Shown piece after piece: positions 8,733 through 18,323 of a stretch of 18,323 nucleotides of DNA (its first letter is position 1; each line of letters starts with the position of its first letter). This stretch comes from Nymphaea colorata (lineage: Eukaryota; Streptophyta; Magnoliopsida; Nymphaeales; Nymphaeaceae). The translations under genes were made by a program, and so were the position numbers. The notes below the pieces were generated by a model. It worked only from the letters and a program-made list of their open reading frames with translations, was not told the origin of the DNA and made no database searches. Where the stretch lies: NCBI RefSeq assembly GCF_008831285.2, contig NW_022205039.1, forward strand, positions 1 through 18,323. Direction: 5' to 3'.

Positions 8733-10380
8733 ATAGGTCTCCTTTACATCCATATAAACTTGTGAGTTTTTATCGTTTAAATTGTTGATCATAGATGTCA
8801 TAACGAGTGAAACACATTAGGTTAATTATAAGACATCAAATGAATCACTCAAATCTCATTTATTTTCACACAAACTTGTGATTTGAATTCACTTAATTTT
8901 ATCAATATGGATGATCATTTGAATCACTTAAATCGCACTTGTATTGATACGAACTTGTGATTTCAATCCTTTAGATCGTGCACTATAGTTGTAACAATAA
9001 ATTCAACTCATCGGACTAACTACACGCGTTTGTATCCACATGAACTTGTGATTTCAATCATTTAAATCATTCCAAACGAACTGCTAGTATCAAAGCCACT
9101 AGGTCATTCTATACGTAAGTAAGAAATGGTCACCCACATTCAATTAAATACAAGTGATCAATTATATGTAATAACAAGTGAAAATGAGTCACTTAATCTC
9201 TCAATTAAATATAAGTGATCAAATATATGTAATAACAAGTGAAACACATTAGGTTACTTACAAGGCACCAAATGAATCACTTCAATATCATCATTTTCAT
9301 ACAAACCTATGATTTTAATCTACTAAATCATTTAATATAGACGTAACAACAATTAAGCACATTCAATTACGTATGTGTGATAAAATGAATCACTTAAATC
9401 CACTCGTATTGATACGAACTTGTGATTTCAATTCCTTACATCGATCACCATAGAAGTAAGAACTAGTTCAACTTATTGAACTAACTATAGGGATCAAACT
9501 AATGCATAGGTCTCCTTTATATCCATACAAACTTGTAAGTTTTAATCATTTAAATCATTGATCAAAGATGTAATAACAAGTGCAACACAATAGGTTAACT
9601 ACAAGACACCAAATGAATCACTCGAATCTCATTCATTTTCGCACAAACTTGTGATTTCAATCTACTAAATCATTTATTATAGACGTAACAACAAGTTAAA
9701 CACATTCAATTAAGTATGCATGATTATATGAATCACTTAAATCTCACTTGTATTCTACGAACATGGATTTCAATCCTTTAGAACGTTCCCTATAGATGTA
9801 ACAACAAATTCAACTCATCGGACCAACTACACGTGTACAAATATAGTGACTTCAACCATTTGTATCCATATAAACTTGTGATTTCAACCATTTAAATCAT
9901 TCATTATAGATGTAATAACAAGTGAAATACATTAGATTAACTATAAGGGACCAATATAGTGACTTGACACTCATTCATTTCCAAACGGACTTCTTTTTTC
10001 AAGTAACTAAGTCATTCTATACGTATGTAACAATTGGTTACTCAAATGTATGTAAGAACAAGTAAAAATTATCACATAATCTCTCGATTAAACATAAGTG
10101 ATCAAATGTATGTAATAACAAGTGAAACACATTAAGTTACCAGTAAGACACCAAATGAATCACTCGAATCTCATTCATTTTCATATAAACCTATGATTTG
10201 AATTTACTAAATCATTTAATATAAACGTAACAACAAGTTAAGTACATTCAATTAAATATGCGTGATCAATCGAATCACTTAAATCCCACTCGTATTGATG
10301 TGAACTTATGCATTTATCACTATAGATGTAACAACATGTTTAACTTATCGTACCAATACGAGAAAGGATCAAACTAATGC
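8733..10380 (+). repeat. Extra trimer block of B1 (1648 bp), absent from A units
   Basis: It lies between two copies of cataggtct, ctttayatccata and aacttgtgagttttt-like text. The block holds diverged alpha, gamma and beta subunits, for example beta at about 8790, gamma at about 8996 and a full alpha-gamma-beta run near 9335-9970. Within it the alpha near 8909 has lost 37 bp compared with B2. The right-hand copy of the flank has a private change, cataggtcttc. Confidence 0.88.
8905..8916. repeat. 37-bp deletion scar in B1
   Basis: B1 reads atatggatgatcattt where B2 and B3 have atatggatgtaacaacaag running on to gtgtgatcattt. The join falls at a tg shared by both ends, so short-homology slippage would explain it. 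The alpha subunit here has lost its anchor. Confidence 0.8.
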
Positions 10381-10668
10381 ATAGGTCTTCTTTATATCCA
10401 TACAAACTTGTGAGTTTTAATTATTTAAATCATTGATCATGGATGTAATAACATGTGAAACACGTTAGATTAACTATAAGACACCAAATCAATCACTCGA
10501 ATACATTCATTTCATACAAACTTGTGATTTCAGTTCACTTAATCAAGTAACATGGATGTAACAATAAGTTAAGCACATTCAATTAAGTATGTGTGATCAT
10601 TTGAATCACTTAAATCCACTTGTATTGATACGAACTTGTAATTTCAATCCTTTAGATCGTGCACTATA

Positions 10669-10799
10669 GTCGTACCAATACGAGTCAGATTTAAGTGATT
10701 CATATGATAACGCATACTTTATGAATGTACTTGACTTATTGTTATATCCATGTTAAATGATTTAGTAGATTGAAATCACAGGCTTGTATTCACTTGTTA
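10669..10799 (-). repeat. Shortened inverted segment in B1 (131 bp)
   Basis: The inverted segment lacks about 52 bp near 10786: caggcttg is joined directly to tattcacttg. The beta half of the inverted pair is largely gone and only the alpha half plus the edge remains. It is the only copy in the window with a clean block loss in this segment. Confidence 0.85.
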
Positions 10800-11633
10800 A
10801 GCACATTCAATTAAATTACAAGTGAAAACATTAGGTTAACTATATGACACTAAATGAATCACTAGTTAAGGACATCCGTATTAAGATCATTATAAATGTA
10901 ACAACTAGTCAAACACATTAGGTAAACCATAAGACACCAAATGAATCACTCGAATCTCATTCATTTTCATACAAACTTGTGATTTCGATCTACTAAATCA
11001 TTTATATAGATATAACAACAAGTTAAACACATTCAATTAAGCATGCATGATCATATGAATCATTTAAATCTCCTTGTATTGGTACGAACGCGTGATTTCA
11101 ATCCTTTAGATCGTTCACTATAGATGTAACAACAAATTCAACTCATCGGACTAATTACACGCATTCAAAGTAATGCATAGATCCCATTTGTATCCATATG
11201 AACTTGCGATTTCAATCATTTAAATCATTCATTATAGATGTAATAACAAGTGAAATACACTAGATTAACTGTAAAGACCAACTTAATGACCTGACTCTCA
11301 TTCTTTCCAAACGAACTTCTTATTTCAAGCCACTAAGTCATTCTATACGTATGTAACAAATGGCTACGCACACTCAATTAAATATATTAATCAATATATG
11401 TAATAACAAGTGAAAATGAATCATTTAATCTCTCAATTAAATATATGTGATCAAATATATGTAATAACAAGTGAAACATATTAGGTTACCTACAAGACAC
11501 CAAATGAATCACTCAAATCTCATTCATTTCCATACAAACCTATGATTTCAATATACTAAATCATTTAATATAGACGTAACAACAAGTTAAGCACTTTAAT
11601 TAAGTATGCGTGATCAAATGAATCACTTAAATC

Positions 11634-11655
11634 TCACTCGTATTGAGACGAGTGA
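11634..11655. repeat. Hairpin in B2
   Basis: Stem and loop intact. About 50 bp upstream, gcactttaattaag replaces gcacattcaattaag. Confidence 0.85.
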
Positions 11656-11744
11656 TTTAGTGTGCGTATGGATACAAATGAATGAGATGTAACAACATGT
11701 TCAAGTTATTGAACAAACTACAAGGGATCAAACTAAACTAATCC

Positions 11745-13439
11745 ATAGGTCTCCTTTACATCCATATAAACTTGTGAGTTTTTATCGTTTAAATGTCGAT
11801 CATAGATGTCATAACGAGTGAAACACATTAGGTTAATTATAAGACACCAAATGAATCACTCAAATCTATTTATTTTCACACAAACTTGTGATTTGAATTC
11901 ACTTAATCTAGCAATATGGATGTAACAACAAGTTAAGCACATTCAATTAAGTATGTGTGATCATTTGAATCACTTAAATCGCACTTGTTGTATGTGATTT
12001 CAATCATTTAGATCGTGCATATAGTTGTAACAATAAATTCAACTCATCGGACTAACTACACGCGTTTGTATCCACATGAACATGTGATTTCAATCATTTA
12101 AATCATTATTATATATGTATTCCAAACGAACTTCTGGTATCAAAGCCACTAGGTCATTCTATACGTAGTAAGAAATGGTCACCACATTCAATTAAATACA
12201 AGTGATGAATTATATGTAATAACAAGTGAAAATGAATCACTTAATCTCTCAATTAAATATAAGTGATCAAATATATGTAATAACAAGTGAAACACATTAG
12301 GTTACTTACAAGACACCAAATGAATCACTCCAATATCATTCATTTTCATACAAACCTATGATTTTAATCTACTAAATCATTTAATATAGACGTAACAACA
12401 AGTTAAGCACATTCAATTACGTATGTGTGATAAATGATCACTTAAACTCGTATGATACGAATTTGATTCAATCCTTACATCGATCACATAGATGTAAGAA
12501 CTAGTTCAACTTTTGAACTAACTACAAGGGATCAAACTAATGCATAGGTCTCTTTATATCCATACAAACTTGTAAGTTTTAATCATTTAAATCATTGATC
12601 AAAGATGTAATAACAAGTGAAACACAATAGGTTAACTACAAGACACCAATGAATCACTCGAATCTCATTCATTTTCGCACAAACTTGTGATTTCAATCTA
12701 CTAAATCATTTATTATAGACGTAACAACAAGTTAAACACATTCAATTAAGTATGCATGATTATATGAATCACTTAAATCTCACTTGTATTCGTACGAACA
12801 TGTGATTTCAATCCTTTAGAACGTTCCCTATAGATGTAACAACAAATTCAACTCATCGGACTAACTACACGTGTACAAATATAGTGACTTCAACCATTTG
12901 TATCCATATAAACTTGTGATTTCAACCATTTAAATCATTCATTATAGATGTAATAACAAGTGAAATACATTAGATTAACTATAAGGGACCAATATAGTGA
13001 CTTGACTCTCATTCATTTCCAAACGGACTTCTTTTTTCAAGCCACTAAGTCATTCTATACGTATGTAACAAATGGTTACGCACATTCAATTAAATATAAG
13101 TTATCAAATGTATGTAAGAACAAGTAAAAATGAATCACATAATCTCTCGATTAAACATAAGTGATCAAATGTATGTAATAACAAGTGAAACACATTAAGT
13201 TACCTGTAAGACACCAAATGAATCACTCGAATCCCATTCATTTTCATATAAACCTATGATTTGAATTTACTAAATCATTTAATATAAACGTAACAACAAG
13301 TTAAGTACATTCAATTAAATATGCGTGATCAATTGAATCACTTAAATCCACTCGATTGATGTGAACTTGTGCATCGATCACTATAGATGTAACAACATGT
13401 TCAACTTATCGTACAAACTAGAAAGGATCAAACTAATGC
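11745..13439 (+). repeat. Extra trimer block of B2 (1695 bp), absent from A units
   Basis: It is bounded by the two copies of ataggtctccttta at 11745 and 13440. Subunit anchors inside: beta 11805, alpha 11919, gamma 12024, a truncated beta joined to an alpha-like piece about 12113-12165, beta 12273, alpha 12389, gamma 12491, beta 12604, alpha 12718, gamma 12833, beta 12947, alpha-like 13062, beta about 13170, alpha 13288, gamma 13386. The order keeps the alpha-gamma-beta rhythm with two local shortenings, so the block is more of the same satellite and no foreign insertion. Confidence 0.9.
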
Positions 13440-13729
13440 ATAGGTCTCCTTTATATCCATATAAACTTGTGAGTTTTAATTATTTAAATCATTGATCATG
13501 GATGTAATAACATGTGAAACACGTTAGGTTAACTATAAGACACCAAATGAATCACTCGAATCACATTCATTTTCATACAAACTTGTGATTTCAGTTCACT
13601 TAATCAAGCAACATGGATGTAACAATAAGTTAAGCACATTCAATTAGTATGTGTGATCATTTGAATCACTTAAATCGCACTTGTATTGATACGAACTTGT
13701 AATTTCAATCCTTTAGATCGTGCACTATA

Positions 13730-13913
13730 GTCGTACCAATACGAGTCAGATTTAAGTGATTCATATGATCACGCATACTTTATTGAATGTACTTGACTTA
13801 TTGTTATATCCATGTTAAATGATTTAGTAGATTGAAATCACAGGCTTGCATGAAAATGAATGAGATTTGAGTGATTCATTTGGTGCCCTATTGTTAACCT
13901 AATTCACTTGTTA
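13730..13913 (-). repeat. Inverted beta-alpha segment in B2 (184 bp)
   Basis: Full length, with attgttaacct where the A units have attgctaacct. This substitution separates B2/B3 from all A copies. Confidence 0.88.
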
Positions 13914-14753
13914 AGCACATTCAATTAAATTACAAGTGAAACACATTAGGTTAACTATATGACACCAAATGAATCACTTGTTAAGGACATCCGTATTAAG
14001 AATCATTATAAATGTAACAACTAGTGAAACACATTAGGTAAACCATAAGACACCAAATGAATCACTCGAATCTCATTCATTTTCATACAACTTGTGATTT
14101 CGATCTACTAAATCATTTAATATAGATGTAACAACAAGTTAAACACATTCAATTAAGCATGCATGATCATATGAATCATTTAAATCTCACTTGTATTGGT
14201 ACGAACGCGTGATTTCAATCCTTTAGATCGTTCACTATAGATGTAACAACAAATTCAACTCATCGGACTAATTACACGCATTCAAAGTAATGCATAGATC
14301 CCATTTGTATCCATATGAACTTGCGATTTCAATCATTTAAATCATTCATTATAGATGTAATAACAAGTGAAATACACTAGATTAACTGTAAGGGACCAAC
14401 TTAATGACCTGACTCTCATTCATTTCCAAACGAACTTCTTATTTCAAGCCACTAAGTCATTCTATACGTATGTAACAAATGGCTACGCACACTCAATTAA
14501 ATATATTGATCAAATATATGTAATAACAAGTGAAAATGAATCATTTAATCTCTCAATTAAATATATGTGATCAAATATATGTAATAACAAGTGAAACATA
14601 TTAGGTACCTACAAGACACCAAATGAATCACTCAAATCTCATTCATTTCCATACAAACCTATGATTTCAATATACTAAATCATTTAATATAGACGTAACA
14701 ACAAGTTAAGCACATTCAATTAAGTATGCGTGATCAAATGAATCACTTAAATC

Positions 14754-14774
14754 TCACTCGTATGAGACGAGTGA
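14754..14774. repeat. Hairpin in B3, 5-base loop
   Basis: The loop reads atgag, one base shorter than in all other copies; the stem is exact. Confidence 0.82.
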
Positions 14775-14863
14775 TTTAGTGTGCGTATGGATACAAATGA
14801 ATGAGATGTAACAACATGTTCAACTTATTGAACAAACTACAAGGGATCAAACTAAACTAATCC

Positions 14864-16406
14864 ATAGGTCTCCTTTACATCCATATAAACTTGTGAGTTT
14901 TTATCGTTTAAATCGTTGATCATAGATGTCATAACGAGTGAAACACATTAGGTTAATTATAAGACACCAAATGAATCACTCAAATCTCATTTATTTTCAC
15001 ACAAACTTGTGATTTGAATTCACTTAATCTAGCAATATGGATGTAACAACAAGTTAAGCACATTCAATTAAGTATGTGTGATCATTTGAATCACTTAAAT
15101 CGCACTTGTATTGATACGAACTTGTGATTTCAATCATTTAGATCGTGCACTATAGTTGTAACAATAAATTCAACTCATCGGACTAACTACACGCGTTTGT
15201 ATCCACATGAACATGTGATTTCAATCATTTAAATCATTCATTATATATGTATTCCAAACGAACTTCTGGTATCAAAGCCACTAGGTCATTCTATACGTAA
15301 GTAAGAAATGGTCACGCCACATTCAATTAAATACAAGTGATCAATTATATGTAAAACAAGTAAAATGAATCACTTAATCTCTCAATTAAATATAAGTGAT
15401 CAAATATATTAATAACAAGTGAAACACATTAGTACTTACAAGACACCAATGAATCACTCAATCATTCATTTTCATACAAACCTATGATTTAATCACTAAA
15501 TCATTTAATATAGACGTAACAACAAGTTAAGCACATTCAATTACGTATGTGATAAATGAATCACTAAATCCCACTCGTATGATACAACTGTATTTCAATT
15601 CCTTACATCGATCACCATAGATGTAAGACTAGTTCAACTATTGAACTAACTACAAGGACAAACTAATGCAAGTCTCTTATATCCATACAAACTGTAAGTT
15701 AATCATTTAAATCATGATCAAAGATTAATAACAATGAAAAAAAGTAACAAAAAAAAAAATACAATCTAATTGAACATTTCTCACTACTAACATGTAGACA
15801 ACAAAAAATTAAAACAAATTCAATACGGACTAACTAACGTTACAAATATAGTGACTTCAACCATTTGTATCCATATAAACTTGTGATTTCAACCATTTAA
15901 ATCATTCATTATAGATGTAATAACAAGTGAAATACATTAGATTAACTATAAGGGACCAATATAGTGACTTGACTCTCATTCATTTCAAACTGGACTTCTT
16001 TTTTCAAGCCACTAAGTCATTCTATACGTATGTAACAAATGGTTACGCACATTCAATTAAATATAAGTTATCAAATGTATGTAAGAACAAGTAAAAATGA
16101 ATCACATAATCTCTCGATTAAACATAAGTGATCAAATGTATGTAATAACAAGTGAAACACATTAAGTTACCTGTAAGACACCAAATGAATCACTCGAATC
16201 CCATTCATTTCATATAAACCTATGATTTGAATTTACTAAATCATTTAATATAAACGTAACAACAAGTTAAGTACATTCAATTAAATATGCGTGATCAATT
16301 GAATCACTTAAATCCACTCGTATTGATGTGAACTTGTGCATCGATCACTATAGATGTAACAACATGTTCAACTTATCGTACAAACTAGAAAGGATCAAAC
16401 TAATGC
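14864..16406 (+). repeat. Extra trimer block of B3 (1543 bp), shortened by degradation
   Basis: Same boundaries as in B2 (ataggtctcc at 14864 and 16407). It matches B2 closely up to about 15340 and again from about 15840, with the damaged region between. The equivalent of the B2 beta-alpha-gamma run at 12604-12862 is compressed to about 118 bp. Confidence 0.85.
15341..15840. other. Degraded satellite stretch, probable consensus error
   Basis: Compared with B2, bases are missing every few positions here (for example gatacaactgtatttc for gatacgaacttgtgatttc). At 15734-15765 the text turns into A-rich runs (gaaaaaaagtaacaaaaaaa) unlike any other part of the array. Normal text returns abruptly at ttacaaatatagtgac. 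Dense deletions plus homopolymer runs are what a poorly covered long-read consensus looks like. A genuinely decayed copy is possible but would be expected to show substitutions as well. Confidence 0.75.
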
Positions 16407-16696
16407 ATAGGTCTCCTTTATATCCATATAAACTGTGAGTTTTAATTATTTAAATCATTGATCATGGATGTAATAACATGTGAAACACGTTAGGTTAACT
16501 ATAAGACACCAAATGAATCACTCGAATCACATTCATTTTCATACAAACTTGTGATTTCAGTTCACTTAATCAAGCAACATGGATGTAACAATAAGTTAAG
16601 CACATTCAATTAAGTATGTGTGATCATTTGAATCACTTAAATCGCACTTGTATTGATACGAACTTGTAATTTCAATCCTTTAGATCGTGCACTATA

Positions 16697-16879
16697 GTCG
16701 TACCAATACGAGTCAGATTTAAGTGATTCATATGATCACGCATACTTTATTGAATGTACTTGACTTATTGTTATATCCATGTTAAATGATTTAGTAGATT
16801 GAAATCACAGGCTTGCATGAAAATGAATGAGATTTGAGTGATTCATTTGGTGCCCTATTGTTAACCTAATTCACTGTTA
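16697..16879 (-). repeat. Inverted beta-alpha segment in B3 (183 bp)
   Basis: As in B2, including attgttaacct; one base is lost in tcactgttaag at the right edge. Confidence 0.88.
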
Positions 16880-17715
16880 AGCACATTCAATTAAATTACA
16901 AGTGAAACACATTAGGTTAACTATATGACACCAAATGAATCACTTGTTAAGGACATCCGTATTAAGAATCATTATAAATGTAACAACTAGTGAAACACAT
17001 TAGGTAAACCATAAGACACCAAATGAATCACTCGAATCTCATTCATTTTCATACAAACTTGTGATTTCGATCTACTAAATCATTAATATAATGTAACAAC
17101 AAGTTAAACACATTCAATTAAGCATGCATGATCATATGAATCATTTAAATCTCACTTGTATTGGTACGAACGCGTGATTTCAATCCTTTAGATCGTTCAC
17201 TATAGATGTAACAACAAATTCAACTCATCGGACTAATTACACGCATTCAAAGTAATGCATAGATCCCATTTGTATCCATATGAACTTGCGATTTCAATCA
17301 TTTAAATCATTCATTATAGATGTAATACAAGTGAAATACACTAGATTAACTGTAAGGACCAACTTAATGACCTGACTCTCATTCATTCCAAACGAACTTC
17401 TTATTTCAAGCCACTAAGTCATTCTATACGTATGTAACAAATGGCTACGACACTCAATTAAATATATTGATCAAATATATGTAATAACAAGTGAAAATGA
17501 ATCATTTAATCTCTCAATTAAATATATGTGATCAAATATATGTAATAACAAGTGAAACATATTAGGTTACCTACAAGACACCAAATGAATCACTCAAATC
17601 TCATTCATTTCCATACAAACCTATGATTTCAATATACTAAATCATTTAATATAGACGTAACAACAAGTTAAGCACATTCAATTAAGTATGCGTGATCAAA
17701 TGAATCACTTAAATC

Positions 17716-17737
17716 TCACTCGTATTGAGACGAGTGA
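17716..17737. repeat. Hairpin in B4
   Basis: Stem and loop intact; the following gtgattagtg has lost one t. Confidence 0.85.
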
Positions 17738-17823
17738 TTAGTGTGCGTATGGATACAAATGAATGAGATGTAACAACATGTTCAACTTTGAACAAACTAC
17801 AAGGGATCAAACTAAACTAATCC

Positions 17824-18323
17824 ATAGGTCTCCTTACATCCATATAAACTGTGAGTTTTTATCGTTTAAATCGTTGATCATAGATGTCATAACGAGTGAA
17901 ACACATTAGGTTAATTATAAGACACCAAATGAATCACTCAAATCTCATTTATTTTCACACAAACTTGTGATTTTGAATTCACTTAATCTAGCAATATGGA
18001 TGTAACAACAAGTTAAGCACATTCAATTAAGTATGTGTGATCATTTGAATCACTTAAATCGCACTTGTATTGATACGAACTTGTGATTTCAATCATTTAG
18101 ATCGTGCACTATAGTTGTAACAATAAATTCAACTCATCGGACTAACTACACGTGTTTGTATCCACATGAACATGTGATTTCAATCATTTAAATCATTCAT
18201 TATATATGTATTCCAAACGAACTTCTGGTATCAAAGCCACTAGTCATTCTATACGTAAGTAAGAAATCACGCACATTCAATTAAATACAAGTGTCAATTA
18301 TATGTAATAACAAGTGAAATGAA
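17824..18323 (+). repeat. Extra trimer block of B4, first 500 bp
   Basis: It begins at the left ataggtctcc. Beta (about 17884), alpha (about 17999) and gamma (about 18114) anchors follow in the same order as in B2. The truncated beta/alpha-like join (tatgtattccaaacgaac) is also present, so that local rearrangement is shared by B2, B3 and B4. Confidence 0.88.

Larger units (their letters stand above)
8533..11544 (+). repeat. Long unit B1 (3012 bp)
   Basis: It starts like an A unit, includes an extra trimer block from 8733, and returns to A-like text at 10381. It is about 107 bp shorter than B2, mainly from two clean internal losses (near 8912 and near 10786) plus scattered small ones. In its right part it shares variants with the A units and not with B2/B3: tccatacaaacttgtgag near 10397, cacgttagatt near 10462 and accaaatcaatcactcg near 10482. 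Confidence 0.93.
11545..14663 (+). repeat. Long unit B2 (3119 bp), the most complete long copy
   Basis: Best reference for the long form. Its extra block is the longest and its inverted segment is full length. The short frame near 14367 is open here. A patch of single-base losses at about 12425-12510 (for example taaatgatcacttaaactcg) is probably sequence error. Subtracting the 1695 bp block leaves 1424 bp, matching the A unit. Confidence 0.95.
14664..17625 (+). repeat. Long unit B3 (2962 bp), with a degraded stretch
   Basis: Very close to B2 outside 15341-15840. The missing ~157 bp fall almost wholly in that stretch. The small frame near 17319 is broken (gatgtaatacaag), and one base is lost from the stop-to-start spacing in several places. 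Shares tccatataaacttgtg, cacgttaggtt and accaaatgaatcactcg with B2 and not with B1. Confidence 0.92.
1..18323. repeat. Satellite DNA array with nested higher-order repeat structure
   Basis: The window is one uninterrupted tandem array. An anchor (atttcaata, then ctaaatcatttaatatagac) recurs at 1, 1420, 2843, 4268, 5690, 7110, 8533, 11545, 14664 and 17626. This gives six spacings of about 1.42 kb followed by three of about 3 kb. Inside every unit a gaYgtaaYaa motif recurs about every 113-121 bp, so the long units are themselves built from diverged short subunits. No stretch of unrelated sequence interrupts the array, and there is no codon-like conservation. Arrays like this are typical of eukaryotic heterochromatin; a plant origin is inference and the family was not recognised by name. 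Confidence 0.97.
17626..18323 (+). repeat. Long unit B4, partial (first 698 bp)
   Basis: It runs off the end of the window. It is a long unit and not a short one: at 17824 it continues tccttacatccatataaact and tttttatcgtttaaatcgtt, the extra-block form. The last ~60 bases show several single-base losses (ctagtcattc, aagaaatcacgc, aagtgtcaatt). Confidence 0.93.

Noticed and set aside
8733-10380. Transposon insertion creating the long unit
   Set aside because: The extra ~1.7 kb consists of the same alpha, gamma and beta subunits. It has no terminal inverted repeats, target-site duplication or coding domain, and the flanks are explained by ordinary satellite homology.
15734-15800. A-rich tract as a retroposon poly-A tail
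   Set aside because: There is no element body upstream; it sits in a deletion-dense stretch that aligns to ordinary satellite in B2, so consensus error is simpler.
1-18323. CRISPR array
   Set aside because: The ~114 bp anchor spacing is regular, but there are no short identical repeats separating unique spacers; the text between anchors is itself repeated, and no cas gene is present.
1-18323. CENP-B-box-like or telomere-like motif
   Set aside because: I looked for the CENP-B-box core and for telomere-type short repeats and saw no convincing match in the units.

Overview
The whole 18.3 kb window is satellite DNA: a continuous head-to-tail tandem array. I find no credible protein-coding gene, RNA gene, transposon or CRISPR array. 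The sequence is AT-rich (about 30% G+C by eye) and stops are dense in every frame. The few ~67-codon open frames recur at one fixed position of the repeat and are lost wherever a single base is missing. Long complex monomers with higher-order repeat (HOR) structure point to a eukaryote. A plant with large heterochromatic or centromeric/subtelomeric arrays is my best guess, but that is inference; I do not recognise the family by name.

The array is built on several levels. The smallest unit is ~113-121 bp and is marked by a recurring gaYgtaaYaa anchor. Three subunit types alternate: alpha (anchor followed by aagttaagcacattc), gamma (anchor followed by ttcaactYatYg) and beta (anchor followed by agtgaaacacattagg). 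Together they make a ~342 bp trimer. About twelve such subunits form a 1.42 kb short unit (A). A units come as alternating odd/even subtypes, giving a ~2.84 kb dimer. A 3.0-3.1 kb long unit (B) is the A unit plus a ~1.7 kb block of further alpha-gamma-beta trimers.

Layout: 1-8532 holds six A units (A1-A6). The array switches to the long form between about 8392 and 8422. From 8533 to the end there are three full B units (B1-B3) and the first 698 bp of a fourth (B4). Every A unit, and every full B unit, carries a ~184 bp segment in reverse orientation (shortened in B1) and a small 8-bp-stem hairpin; partial B4 ends before the inverted segment.

The most informative observation is how A relates to B. 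The ~1.7 kb block in B is flanked by two near-identical stretches. The A sequence is a hybrid of the left and right stretches, with the change-over inside a shared 15-base core. A is therefore best read as a deletion product of B by unequal recombination, later amplified into its own array. B1, the B unit next to the A block, shares diagnostic variants with A and is the closest visible relative of the A founder.

Single-base deletions are scattered throughout, and 15341-15840 is strongly degraded compared with the same part of B2. This looks more like long-read consensus error than biology, so unit lengths and small indels should be treated with caution.
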